A stretch of DNA of 64,000 bases from Candidatus Brachybacter algidus (GTDB lineage: Bacteria; Bacteroidota; Bacteroidia; Chitinophagales; Saprospiraceae). The DNA lies in NCBI GenBank assembly GCA_016711705.1, contig JADJSK010000001.1, positions 496,001 to 560,000 of the forward strand. The letters run 5' to 3'. This document shows positions 1 through 8,843 of this stretch, piece by piece; the first letter of the stretch is position 1; each line of letters begins with the position of its first letter. Under the pieces are notes generated by a model. The model saw only the letters and a list, made by a program, of their open reading frames with translations. It was not told where the DNA came from and ran no database searches. The translations under genes were made by a program, and so were the position numbers.

Positions 1-960
1 CCCGGTTATTTGGATGATTTCAAAGGCCAACGAAAAATAGTCGACAACCTGGAAGTTTTCATAAAAGCGGCCAAGCAAAGAGGTGAAGCGCTTGATCATG
101 TGCTACTTCATGGGCCTCCAGGCCTTGGAAAGACTACATTAAGCAATATTATTGCAAACGAATTGGGTTCAAACCTTAAAGTTACCTCCGGTCCGGTTCT
201 TGACAAACCCGGTGACTTAGCTGGCCTGCTTACTAATCTTGAACCAAATGATGTCCTTTTTATTGACGAGATCCACAGACTTAACACTGTCGTAGAAGAG
301 TATCTTTATTCAGCAATGGAAGATTATAAGATAGACATCATGATTGATTCAGGACCGAATGCGAGAAGTGTTCAATTGGCACTGAATCCTTTCACACTTA
401 TAGGAGCTACTACAAGACAAGGATTGCTTACAGCACCTATGCGGGCCAGATTTGGTATATCATTTCTACTTGACTATTATGATATTCCTACCCTTGAAGG
501 CATTATCAAAAGGGCTGCCGGAATTTTATATGTTAAAACAGAAGATCAGGGAGTTCATGAAATAGCCAGAAGAAGTCGAGGCACACCACGTATTGCTTAT
601 GCTCTATTGAGGAGAATGAGGGATTTTGCACAAATAAAGGGTAAAGGCATCATAACTTTGGAAATAGCCAGAATGGGGTTAAATGCGCTTAACGTAGATG
701 AAAGCGGTCTAGATGAAATGGATAATAAAATACTCAGAAATATTATTGAGAAGTTTAATGGTGGTCCAGTTGGAATCAGCACCATAAGCACTGCAGTGGG
801 AGAGGAGAGCGGAACATTGGAAGAAGTCTATGAACCATTCCTTATCATGTCCGGATTTATCCAACGAACACCAAGAGGTAGAATTGTAACACCTAAGGCT
901 TATAAGCATTTAGGATTTACACCACCAAGCTTGCAGGATTCTTTATTTGATTTAAGTTAG
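1..960 (+). CDS. ruvB: Holliday junction branch migration DNA helicase RuvB (5' partial)
   Basis: AAA+ motor that, as a hexamer with RuvA, drives Holliday junction migration during recombinational repair. The reading frame is already open at base 1, reading P-G-Y-L-D-D-F, so only the extreme N-terminus (some tens of residues) lies outside the window. Counting from the TTG at 10, the Walker A motif GPPGLGKTT is at about residues 35-43, the Walker B/DEIH box at about 81-90, and the sensor region with the arginine of the RARFG motif follows. The C-terminal winged-helix DNA-binding domain is complete, ending in the family-typical TPPSLQDSLF. The call is secure. No partner ruvA or ruvC is visible. 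Confidence 0.96.
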   Translation, partial: PGYLDDFKGQRKIVDNLEVFIKAAKQRGEALDHVLLHGPPGLGKTTLSNIIANELGSNLKVTSGPVLDKPGDLAGLLTNLEPNDVLFIDEIHRLNTVVEEYLYSAMEDYKIDIMIDSGPNARSVQLALNPFTLIGATTRQGLLTAPMRARFGISFLLDYYDIPTLEGIIKRAAGILYVKTEDQGVHEIARRSRGTPRIAYALLRRMRDFAQIKGKGIITLEIARMGLNALNVDESGLDEMDNKILRNIIEKFNGGPVGISTISTAVGEESGTLEEVYEPFLIMSGFIQRTPRGRIVTPKAYKHLGFTPPSLQDSLFDLS

Positions 961-1180
961 CAGGTGAGAAGGTGAGAAGGTGAGCAGGTGGTTCAAACAA
1001 TCAGTGAAAATAAGCAATATCGCATTACTTTAACTTGCATTGTTCTATAAAATGATCTGGATAATTTCGTAACCACTCATTGATTTAACCATTATTACTG
1101 ACCAGTGATTCACTGTACTACTATCATACTCTAATACTATCATACTGGTTAACTCTAATACTCTATACTCGCATAATCTC
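961..1180. repeat. Intergenic short-unit repeats between ruvB and the DUF3467 gene
   Basis: Directly after the ruvB stop there are three to four copies of an 8-bp unit of the form GGTGAGAA/C (961-992). At about 1117-1170 a second, degenerate array is built from ACTATCATACTC and CTAATACT blocks. The two arrays share no unit. No gene is visible here; the downstream gene runs on the opposite strand, so both 3' ends face this segment. Confidence 0.6.
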
Positions 1181-1498
1181 CTACGCTTGCGCCTTCGGAG
1201 TGCTGAAATTCATCGGAGGAATTGGTGGCATTTCCAGATCCTGAATATTACCATATGCTTGTTCAAATTTACCAATGTTTTCTCTGAGAGCATTCATCAG
1301 CCTTTTAGCATGTTGTGGTGTCATAATAATACGTGATTGAACCTTAGCTTTAGGCACATTAGGCATTACTCTTATAAAGTCAACAACAAATTCACTGTGG
1401 GAGTGGGTTATAATGGCAAGGTTAGCATATATGCCTTCAGCAACTTCCTCGTTCAGCTCTATATTTAGTTGGTTTTGATTCTCATTAACTTCAGCCAT
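1181..1498 (-). CDS. DUF3467 domain-containing protein
   Basis: Small cytoplasmic protein of about 105 residues in the DUF3467 family, which is common in Bacteroidota and has no established function that I know of. Recognisable family blocks are the EGIYANLAIITHS segment, the FVVDFIRVMP segment and the C-terminal MTPQHAKRLMNALRENI helix. A longer frame reaches 1558 through an alternative start, but the ATG at 1498 gives a normal acidic N-terminus (MAEVNENQ) and is preceded by AGGAAG, so I chose it. It appears to be monocistronic, convergent with ruvB and divergent from the esterase gene. Confidence 0.85.
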   Translation of the reverse strand: MAEVNENQNQLNIELNEEVAEGIYANLAIITHSHSEFVVDFIRVMPNVPKAKVQSRIIMTPQHAKRLMNALRENIGKFEQAYGNIQDLEMPPIPPMNFSTPKAQA

Positions 1499-1636
1499 CT
1501 TCCTGTGTATTTTGTTGATTATTGAAAGGTAAAGGTAGTAAAAATCAGTCTTACCCAAAAATATTCTTGTATTTGAAATTTTAAGGACTTTAAAAGAATA
1601 TAAAGTCTAATTTTGATTACTAATCTATTAATTAAT

Positions 1637-3031
1637 ATGAAAAAAGGTTTCCTGCTGGCATTTATTATTTCAGTTCTCATAAGCAATGCTAATGGGCAAA
1701 TGTACTTAAAAGTAAAAGTTGCTCCCCAGTTCTACACAGCTTTTTTTGACACGCTGCATGTTCCTTCGGCTTTAAATAATTGGGACCCAAGTTTTAATTA
1801 CGAAATGATCTCTGAAAATTTATTCAAAATTCCTGCCTTTCAGGGAAATACTGAATATAAGATCACAAGAGGTAACTGGAATACAGTAGAAGCAGCTATA
1901 AATGGAAATGATATAGCTAATAGAACCATAACATATCAAAAAGATGATACTATTGTAATCGAAGTAAAACAATGGAAAGATCTATACACTTCATCAGCCC
2001 ATACTGCCAGTCCTCAAATACATCTGTTAAAGTCAGACTTTAAAATGCCGCAATTGAGCAGTACAAGGAGAGTGTGGATATATCTGCCTGCCGATTATTA
2101 CACCAGTGGGGATGATTATCCGGTGCTTTACATGCATGATGGCCAGAACTTATTTGACAAGCCATATTCCTTTGTTGGAGAATGGAAAGTTGATGAAGCT
2201 CTTGACCAGTTTGAAAGTTCTGGAGAAAGATCCTGCATCGTCATAGGTATTGATAATGGGGGAGGAGAACGGATCAATGAGTATACTCCATACAGACATC
2301 CAAATTATGGTGGTGGGCAAGGTGAAGCCTATACCGCATTTTTAGTTGAAACACTTAAGCCATTTATAGACAGTCATTTCAGGACACTTCCCGGACCTAA
2401 AAATACAGGAATCGCAGGAAGTTCATTAGGTGGTCTCATCAGTTATTATGCTGCAATCAAGCATCCTGAAATCTTTGGTAAAGTAGGGGTCTTTTCACCA
2501 AGTTTCTGGTACTCAGATAGTTTGTTTGCTGATGTAACAACATACGAACCATTTGATAATCAAAAATTTTATATCGTGGCAGGTCAAAATGAAGATGAAG
2601 ACATGGTTCCAGACATTGATAATTATATCGATAAAATGAAGATCAGAGGTATCAATGATGAACAATTATTGAGACTTATTCAACCTGATGGACAGCATAG
2701 CGAATGGTTCTGGGCTAGAGAATTTCCGGCAGCTTATAAGTGGCTGGATCTTTGGGATAAAGGATTGGTAAAGACAGAGGAATCAATTGACAGTCAAATA
2801 TTTATGAGCATCAACGAAAGCCCTTCTTTAAATCCAAGATTTATAATATCCTCTGAACTTACCACTCCAGCCAAAGTAGTTATTATTGATGAAAAAGGAA
2901 ATCAATTCCAAACTTTTCGTCCAACGAATCATGCGACGATATCAATGGATTCTACAGCAAAAGCAGGAGTTTATTTCGCACACTTCTCCTCAGGAAAACA
3001 TAATCAGACAATTAAATTCATCAAAATGTAG
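1637..3031 (+). CDS. Secreted esterase D/CE1-type alpha/beta hydrolase with C-terminal sorting domain
   Basis: Predicted exported hydrolase acting on an unknown ester, possibly a feruloyl/acetyl sugar ester or siderophore-type ester as in the esterase D (IroE/Fes-like) superfamily. The ATG at 1637 gives a clean signal peptide (MKKGFLLAFIISVL..NANG); an upstream TTG at 1613 is less likely. About residues 20-110 resemble a starch-binding/AMPK-type beta-sandwich (NNWDPSFNYEM, KITRGNW). The hydrolase core follows, with the nucleophile elbow G-S-S263-L-G, an upstream YMHDGQNLFD block and a probable catalytic His in the DGQHSEWFW segment. The last 80 residues resemble a T9SS type A sorting domain ending IKFIKM. 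The exact substrate is not determinable from sequence. Confidence 0.82.
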   Translation: MKKGFLLAFIISVLISNANGQMYLKVKVAPQFYTAFFDTLHVPSALNNWDPSFNYEMISENLFKIPAFQGNTEYKITRGNWNTVEAAINGNDIANRTITYQKDDTIVIEVKQWKDLYTSSAHTASPQIHLLKSDFKMPQLSSTRRVWIYLPADYYTSGDDYPVLYMHDGQNLFDKPYSFVGEWKVDEALDQFESSGERSCIVIGIDNGGGERINEYTPYRHPNYGGGQGEAYTAFLVETLKPFIDSHFRTLPGPKNTGIAGSSLGGLISYYAAIKHPEIFGKVGVFSPSFWYSDSLFADVTTYEPFDNQKFYIVAGQNEDEDMVPDIDNYIDKMKIRGINDEQLLRLIQPDGQHSEWFWAREFPAAYKWLDLWDKGLVKTEESIDSQIFMSINESPSLNPRFIISSELTTPAKVVIIDEKGNQFQTFRPTNHATISMDSTAKAGVYFAHFSSGKHNQTIKFIKM

Positions 3032-3095
3032 TTATTTCTTGGGCTATAATAAAACAATAACTCCCAGAAAAATTTGAACGGTATAAAATATAATT

Positions 3096-3638
3096 ATGTA
3101 TAATCTTTTGGTATTTATATTATTACTGACTTTTCCAGTTACAAATAGCTCATCAATTAGTACTGTGGATCATAAAGCTCCAATAGAAGAATTATCAGCA
3201 TATCTTTTTCTATCAGAAACATGCCCCATTTGTATTAGTCTGACACCAGAGATTAAAAAAATTGAAGCAGAATTCTTAAACAAAGGTTTAGTCTTGCACC
3301 TCGTCTTCCCTAATGTCAAAGATTCTAATCCAGAAAAAATAGGCAAGTTTGTCAGAAAATATCACCTAAAATCTCAAGCATTTATTGATAATGAACAATC
3401 ATTGACCAATAAATATGGAGCTTCCACCACACCTGAAGTTTTTCTAGTGGAAAAAAAGACGGATAGAATCATTTACAGTGGTAAAGTTAATGATGAATTT
3501 ATCGCCCTGGGTAAAAGAAAACGCACTAACATCAATCATTTTCTATATGATGCTATTCGGAAATACCTTGAAGGAGATAAATCTACCGTTATTTCTACTA
3601 AGGCTGTTGGATGTTTCATAATCAAGGAAATAGACTGA
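3096..3638 (+). CDS. Exported thioredoxin-fold (redoxin-like) protein with CPIC motif
   Basis: A 180-residue protein with an N-terminal signal segment and a thioredoxin fold. C43-P-I-C46 sits at the usual active-site position, followed by a YGASTTPEVFLVEK strand with the cis-Pro that is typical of redoxins. A third cysteine (C173) in the C-terminal TKAVGCFI block is characteristic of a redoxin subgroup which, in other phyla, I recall being found with or fused to cytochrome c/copper monooxygenase domains. It sits 64 bp after the esterase and 116 bp before exactly such a cytochrome/copper protein. I infer a periplasmic role in copper or haem cysteine handling, or in delivering reducing power to the neighbour. 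Confidence 0.75.
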   Translation: MYNLLVFILLLTFPVTNSSSISTVDHKAPIEELSAYLFLSETCPICISLTPEIKKIEAEFLNKGLVLHLVFPNVKDSNPEKIGKFVRKYHLKSQAFIDNEQSLTNKYGASTTPEVFLVEKKTDRIIYSGKVNDEFIALGKRKRTNINHFLYDAIRKYLEGDKSTVISTKAVGCFIIKEID

Positions 3639-3754
3639 TAAACATCTTTGATAATGTCATTGCTGTTTAAAAAAAATTATATTTGTAACTCATAAGAGGT
3701 CATATTGACTTATTAGCATAATCTTGAATAGAGTATTATTAAATTTTTTCTCAA

Positions 3755-5329
3755 ATGAAGTATTTACTAGCCTTCCTATTTGCCGCTCTTTTAAACGTTA
3801 CATTTACAACTGCCCAAGATGTAACATTCTCCAAAGACATCGCTCCAATCGTTTTCAAGCATTGTACTTCTTGTCACAGGGAAGGAGAAATAGCACCTTT
3901 CCCTCTTACTTCATATGATGAAATTAAGTCCAGAGGCCCTTTCATTCAATATGTCACCACCAGTAAATATATGCCACCCTGGAAACCACAACAGGGAATT
4001 CAGCATTATCAAAAAGAAAATTACCTTTCAGATGATGAGATTGGTCTTATCACGCAATGGGTAGATGCAGGTATGCCAAGAGGCAATGCAGCTGAAGAAC
4101 CAGAACTTCCAGTGTTTCCGGAAGGTTCGCAAGTTGGAACTCCAGACCTTGTTGTATCTTTCTCTCAATCATATTTGCACAAAGGCACTGGGATCGATGA
4201 ATACAGATATTTTGTAATTCCAACTAATCTTACAGAAGCCAAATACCTTACAGCACTTGAAGTGCGACCCGGAAATAAAAAAGTAGTACACCATACATTA
4301 GTTTGGGCAGACTCAACGGATGCATCAAAACAAGCAGACGCGGCGACTCCTGAATACGGCTATGAAGGAAGTGGAGGAAGTGCAGCAGGCAGCCTAGACA
4401 ATCAATTGCCCGGTTATGTACCCGGTCAAAAACCTATAGTTTATAAGGATGGCCTTGCTATTAGGATCCCTAAACAATCTGATCTTTTACTTCAAATGCA
4501 TTATGCCCCGTCTTTCACAGATGAAGTGGACAGCACCACTATCAACTTATTTTTTTCAAAAGTACCGCCAAAAAGAATTGTGAAAACATATGTGGTTCTG
4601 CCCCTGCCACAGATTATAAGTGAAGCTTTTATAATTCAGGCTAACAAAGTCAAAGAGTTTCATGGAAAAATTCCGATTTCGACAAAAACTACATTATTGG
4701 GTCTTGGGCCACACTGTCATCTTTTAGGTCAAAATTGGCACGTATTTGCAATAAGGCCCGGTAAAGATACTGTTGAACTTATCAAGATCAATGAATGGGA
4801 TTTCAATTGGCAAGGATCATATAACTTCGTAAAACCAATTATTCTGCCGGCTGGTTCAGTGATTCATGCTCTAGCTACGTATGACAACACCGCTGACAAT
4901 ATCAATAATCCGAATAATCCTCCAAAATTAATTTCTTGGGGTGAAAAGACCTCAGATGAAATGTATTATTTGCCTTTGATCTTCATGGACTATAAAGCAG
5001 GAGATGAAGATTTAAACTTTCTTGATGAAACATTAGCTGTTGATTATCAAAAAGATGACAACTCTGGTACAGTTTTATATCCAGTTTATCCAAATCCGGC
5101 TGGAAATGAAACTAATATTTATTTTACTTTGGATAACATTGAAAAAATGACACTCACAATCATGAATGAGCAAGGAGTTATCATGGATAGCCCATTCAAA
5201 TCGAAGCTTTATGCCTCAGGTCAACATATAACGAAATTAAATACTCAGGACTACAAAAGCGGATTTTATTTCGTTATTCTAGATAACGGAATCAAAAAAA
5301 TGACTCAGAAATTTGTAATCACACGATAA
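3755..5329 (+). CDS. Cytochrome c / type II copper ascorbate-dependent monooxygenase fusion with T9SS type A tail
   Basis: Secreted multidomain oxidoreductase of 524 residues. A signal peptide is followed by a class-I-like haem c domain with C37-T-S-C40-H41 and the MPPW block that supplies a probable axial Met. The middle is a two-domain copper monooxygenase of the peptidylglycine alpha-hydroxylating/dopamine beta-hydroxylase fold. All six expected copper ligands can be placed: H179-H180 and H249 for the first copper, H320-x-H322 and M403 for the second. Their spacing is close to that of peptidylglycine monooxygenase. About residues 440-524 are a T9SS type A sorting domain (VYPNPAGNETNIYF, ending KFVITR). 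The substrate is unknown. A TATATTTG box lies at 3678-3685. Confidence 0.88.
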   Translation: MKYLLAFLFAALLNVTFTTAQDVTFSKDIAPIVFKHCTSCHREGEIAPFPLTSYDEIKSRGPFIQYVTTSKYMPPWKPQQGIQHYQKENYLSDDEIGLITQWVDAGMPRGNAAEEPELPVFPEGSQVGTPDLVVSFSQSYLHKGTGIDEYRYFVIPTNLTEAKYLTALEVRPGNKKVVHHTLVWADSTDASKQADAATPEYGYEGSGGSAAGSLDNQLPGYVPGQKPIVYKDGLAIRIPKQSDLLLQMHYAPSFTDEVDSTTINLFFSKVPPKRIVKTYVVLPLPQIISEAFIIQANKVKEFHGKIPISTKTTLLGLGPHCHLLGQNWHVFAIRPGKDTVELIKINEWDFNWQGSYNFVKPIILPAGSVIHALATYDNTADNINNPNNPPKLISWGEKTSDEMYYLPLIFMDYKAGDEDLNFLDETLAVDYQKDDNSGTVLYPVYPNPAGNETNIYFTLDNIEKMTLTIMNEQGVIMDSPFKSKLYASGQHITKLNTQDYKSGFYFVILDNGIKKMTQKFVITR

Positions 5330-5351
5330 TTTTCAAAATAAAAAGCATTAA

Positions 5352-6446
5352 ATGAAATTTTTCTATACTCTATTATCTATTGTTTTTGCTGGCAATATCT
5401 TCGGCCAAACAATTAATTCAACATCTCTTCCTAAAGTCAATTCTGAGAATAGTTACTATTCATCTTTAAACACAGACTTGAATGAGATATCTAAAGTTGG
5501 AAATGGCCAAACGTGGGATATATCTGGCGTATCAGGTGGAATAACCACTCAAACTAAATATGAATTACCTGTCAAAGGAAATTACGGTTATTTGTATCCG
5601 CAAGCTACTTATTTTATTAATGAGGGTGGAGATGGCGAAGTTTATTATAAATCCGACGATACTGGTTTAAAATTATTAGGTGCACCTAGTCCATCATTTA
5701 TTAATCCTGGCATAATTGAAAAGGGAGAAATCAGACCACCAATTTTTGAGATCAAAACACCTATGAATGTAGGAGATCAATTAAATCAAACAGCTTATTT
5801 GGTCATCGATATACCTGTGTCGATTATTCCAGACAGTTTATTAAATACACTACCAATAAAGCCGGATTCCCTTAGGTTGAAAATAACAACTAAGTATAAT
5901 TACGAATGCACCGGTAGTGGAATTCTAAAATGTCCAGGAAAAGATTTTAGTGTATTACAGCAAATAGCAAATATCACCACAATAAGTAATGCAGAGGCAA
6001 AGGTTCCTTTTTTGGGTTGGATTGATGTATCTAATTTTGTAGATTTTGGTCTGGGAGAGGAAGATTTAATTACGAATATTACTTTCTGGTCTCCGGATCA
6101 TGTAGGATATGTAGCTCAATTCCAGGTAAGACCTGATATCAAGGATATAGTTGTCGCTAAATATACTACTGAAGGAACATTGTTGAAATCAAATGATGAT
6201 CAATATACGAGTTCAACAATTGAAATTTTTCCAAATCCTATTTCAACAGAACTTAGAATAAAAAATGTTGAGGGACATGTTGCTGATTTTGTAAAAATAA
6301 ATTCCATCGATGGAACTTCGTTGATTGAAAAGCAGATCAATAATAATGAAGTTATAAATGTATCGCGGCTCAATCCGGGGCGCTACATTGTTAATTTATA
6401 CCAAAATGGCCAGGTCATAGCTATTAAAAAAGTTATCAAGCTTTAG
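5352..6446 (+). CDS. T9SS type A sorting domain-containing protein of unknown function
   Basis: A 364-residue exported protein with a short signal peptide (MKFFYTLLSIVFAGNIFG). Its beta-rich central region, about residues 30-270, matches no family I recognise. The C-terminal sorting domain is clear: IEIFPNPISTELRI near residue 294, then a typical GRYIVNLYQNGQ strand and a basic KKVIKL end. It starts 22 bp after the copper monooxygenase gene, so the two are probably co-transcribed and may act together at the surface. No catalytic motif is visible. A structural partner of the monooxygenase is one possibility, but nothing in the sequence proves it. Confidence 0.8.
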   Translation: MKFFYTLLSIVFAGNIFGQTINSTSLPKVNSENSYYSSLNTDLNEISKVGNGQTWDISGVSGGITTQTKYELPVKGNYGYLYPQATYFINEGGDGEVYYKSDDTGLKLLGAPSPSFINPGIIEKGEIRPPIFEIKTPMNVGDQLNQTAYLVIDIPVSIIPDSLLNTLPIKPDSLRLKITTKYNYECTGSGILKCPGKDFSVLQQIANITTISNAEAKVPFLGWIDVSNFVDFGLGEEDLITNITFWSPDHVGYVAQFQVRPDIKDIVVAKYTTEGTLLKSNDDQYTSSTIEIFPNPISTELRIKNVEGHVADFVKINSIDGTSLIEKQINNNEVINVSRLNPGRYIVNLYQNGQVIAIKKVIKL

Positions 6447-6486
6447 TTTGCCTTTAGAATATAAACTATAAAAATAAGAAGATCTT

Positions 6487-7101
6487 ATGATCTTAGACTT
6501 GGCATATTTTGATTGGGACTGGAAAGAATTTTTTGCAGTTTTTGTTACACTGTTTGCAGTAATCGACATTTTGGGATCAATACCCATCTTAATTTCGCTT
6601 AAGGAAAAAATGGGTCACATACGATCTTTCTATGTGGTGGTATTATCAGGAATATTAATGATAATGTTCTTCTTTCTTGGAAGGCCATTTTTGGACCTTT
6701 TCGGATTGAGTGAAAATTCATTTGCAGTAGGTGGCAGCATCGTTATTTTTTTATTAGCGCTGGAGATGGTACTTGGAAAAGAAATATTCCACAATGATGG
6801 TAATCCAAAAGCCGGAACACTTGTGCCGATTGCCTTTCCTCTGATAGCGGGGGCAGGCACACTAACTACGATCATGTCCTTAAAAGCCACTTATGAAAAT
6901 AGTGGTAAAAACGAGATAGTTATCCTTGTTGCTATTATTGTCAATCTCATCGTTGTATATGCGGTTCTTAAATCACTTAAATGGATTCAAAAGGTAATTG
7001 GAGTGTCAGGACTGATTGCAGTTCGAAAATTTTTTGGCGTAATTCTGCTTGCGATTTCTATTCAGATTTTTGTCAAAAATATTGGTAAAATCGGTTTTTA
7101 A
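6487..7101 (+). CDS. MarC family integral membrane protein
   Basis: A 204-residue inner-membrane protein of the MarC/NAAT family, with about six hydrophobic segments. Family hallmarks are the N-terminal FVTLFAVIDILGSIPILISL helix, the FGLSENSFAVGGSIVIF segment and the VPIAFPLIAGAGTLTTIM block. Some relatives have been proposed as amino-acid exporters, but the role of the family is not settled. The frame starts with ATG, 40 bp after the previous gene. It lies upstream of gldA, but a strong promoter between them suggests separate transcription. Confidence 0.9.
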   Translation: MILDLAYFDWDWKEFFAVFVTLFAVIDILGSIPILISLKEKMGHIRSFYVVVLSGILMIMFFFLGRPFLDLFGLSENSFAVGGSIVIFLLALEMVLGKEIFHNDGNPKAGTLVPIAFPLIAGAGTLTTIMSLKATYENSGKNEIVILVAIIVNLIVVYAVLKSLKWIQKVIGVSGLIAVRKFFGVILLAISIQIFVKNIGKIGF

Positions 7102-7137
7102 AAATTGATCTTTGAAAATCGTTTGCAGTTAAAAGAA

Positions 7138-7167
7138 TTTGCAAATGATTTTTAATGTTTAGTTTTG
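7138..7167 (+). promoter_or_regulatory. Bacteroidota-type promoter for the gldA operon
   Basis: TTTG at 7138-7141 (-33 element) is followed after 18 bases by TAGTTTTG at 7160-7167, a full match to the TAnnTTTG -7 element. Transcription would start near 7173, 14 bases before the gldA ATG at 7187. Confidence 0.7.
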
Positions 7168-7186
7168 CGCGCTTAAGTATTGCTTT

Positions 7187-8104
7187 ATGTCTATAGAAGT
7201 ATCAGGATTAACGAAAATATATGGATCTCAGAAGGCTCTGGATGATATTTCCTTTTCTGTCAAAAAAGGAGATATTTTAGGATTCCTGGGCCCTAATGGT
7301 GCCGGGAAATCCACTACCATGAAAATCCTTTCCTGCTTTATACCACAATCATCCGGTGAAGCAAAAGTATGTGGCATGGATGTTAGAACAGATTCATTAA
7401 AGATCAGAAATGAAGTAGGATATTTGCCTGAGAACAATCCACTTTATAAGGATATGTATATCAAAGAATATTTGGCTTATATAGCTCGTCTGTACAATAT
7501 CAGTAAACCTATGAAAAGGGTAGGAGAAATGATAGAACTTACAGGTCTAGGACAGGAACAAAGAAAGCTAATCTCACAATTGTCCAAAGGATACAAACAA
7601 AGAGTAGGTCTTGCTCAAGCAATGATTCACAACCCTCAGGTGCTAATCATGGACGAACCAACTTCAGGATTGGATCCAAATCAATTAGCTGAAATCCGTA
7701 ACCTCATCCGCGAAATAGGTAAAGAGAAAGTTGTTGTCTTTTCCACACACATAATGCAGGAAGTTGAAGCCTTGTGCAATAGGGTTGTGATCATTAATAA
7801 AGGTAAGATTGTTATTGATGATGAAATTTCAAAATTAAATACTATTTCTCAGGGCAGCAATTCCGTTACTATTCAATTTTCAAAAGATTCCAAGGCTAAT
7901 CTAAACCACTTCAAAGAAATTGCCGGTTTGAAAAACATAGAAAGTTTGGAGCAAAATTCTTATATGTTTACAAGCAATGATTCAGTAGACATCCGGGAAG
8001 CATTGTTTGATATCTCAGTGGCATCCGGGCTGAAAATCATTCGTATGGAACAAAAAACATTCAGCATGGAAAATGTCTTCCAACAACTGACAGCAAGTAA
8101 ATAA
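7187..8104 (+). CDS. gldA: Gliding motility ABC transporter ATP-binding subunit GldA
   Basis: Cytoplasmic ATPase of the GldA-GldF-GldG complex, which is required for gliding in Flavobacterium johnsoniae. The 305-residue protein has Walker A GPNGAGKST near residue 38, the signature LSKGYKQRVG, Walker B VLIMDEPTSGLDP and an H-loop in STHIMQEVE. Its C-terminal ~80 residues are the extension seen in drug- and Nos-type ABC subunits. The VGYLPENNPLY block and direct linkage to gldF and gldG identify it as GldA rather than a generic ATPase. It is 7 bp upstream of gldF, with a good promoter 20 bp before its start. Confidence 0.92.
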   Translation: MSIEVSGLTKIYGSQKALDDISFSVKKGDILGFLGPNGAGKSTTMKILSCFIPQSSGEAKVCGMDVRTDSLKIRNEVGYLPENNPLYKDMYIKEYLAYIARLYNISKPMKRVGEMIELTGLGQEQRKLISQLSKGYKQRVGLAQAMIHNPQVLIMDEPTSGLDPNQLAEIRNLIREIGKEKVVVFSTHIMQEVEALCNRVVIINKGKIVIDDEISKLNTISQGSNSVTIQFSKDSKANLNHFKEIAGLKNIESLEQNSYMFTSNDSVDIREALFDISVASGLKIIRMEQKTFSMENVFQQLTASK

Positions 8105-8111
8105 AAGTAGT

Positions 8112-8843
8112 ATGTGGACTATTGCATTCAAAGAAACATCAACGTTTTTTAGTTCGTTGGCAGGATTTATCATAAGTGGCGTATTTCTGCTTTTAATGGG
8201 GTTAATGTTATTCTTTTTCCCGGATACCAGCATTTTATCTTCAAATTATGCGACGATGGACGGTTTGTTCTATTTGGCACCAACGATTTTCACTTTTGTA
8301 ATACCAGCTATCACCATGAGATTCTTTGCTGAAGAAATACAGTCCGGAACAATAGAATTATTAGCAACCAAACCAATATCAGATCTTAAAATCATCCTTG
8401 GAAAATTTCTGGCCGGTTTGTTTCTGATAGGCTTATGTCTTTTGCCTACGCTCATATATTATTATACAGTGTATCAACTTGGTTCACCTAAGGGCAATCT
8501 GGATAGCGGCGGAATTATGGGTTCATATGTAGGACTTGTTTTTCTATCTGCTTGTTTTTTGGCAATAGGTATTTTTTCAAGCGCATTGTCAAGTAATCAG
8601 GTAGTAGCTTTCATCATTGGAGCATTTCTGTGCTTCTTGTGTCAATGGTTCTTTTTATATGTGAGTAAATTACCTGTATTCGTTGGATCGTTGGATTATT
8701 TTATACAAAAGATAGGCATGGATTATCACTACGGAAGGATGAGTAAAGGAGTGATTGACTTAAAAGATGTTATTTATTTCTTATCAGTCATCACCTTATT
8801 TATCGGTTTTACTCACTTCGTATTGCAGAAAAGAAAATGGTAG
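8112..8843 (+). CDS. gldF: Gliding motility ABC transporter permease GldF
   Basis: Integral-membrane subunit of the Gld ABC complex, 243 residues with about six membrane helices. The start WTIAFKETSTFFSSLAGFIISGVF and the segment FAEEIQSGTIELLATKPISDLKIILGKF are typical of the ABC-2 permease group that includes GldF. It begins 7 bp after gldA and its end overlaps gldG by 7 bp, so the subunits are probably translationally coupled. The molecule transported, if any, is not established for this complex. Confidence 0.92.
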   Translation: MWTIAFKETSTFFSSLAGFIISGVFLLLMGLMLFFFPDTSILSSNYATMDGLFYLAPTIFTFVIPAITMRFFAEEIQSGTIELLATKPISDLKIILGKFLAGLFLIGLCLLPTLIYYYTVYQLGSPKGNLDSGGIMGSYVGLVFLSACFLAIGIFSSALSSNQVVAFIIGAFLCFLCQWFFLYVSKLPVFVGSLDYFIQKIGMDYHYGRMSKGVIDLKDVIYFLSVITLFIGFTHFVLQKRKW

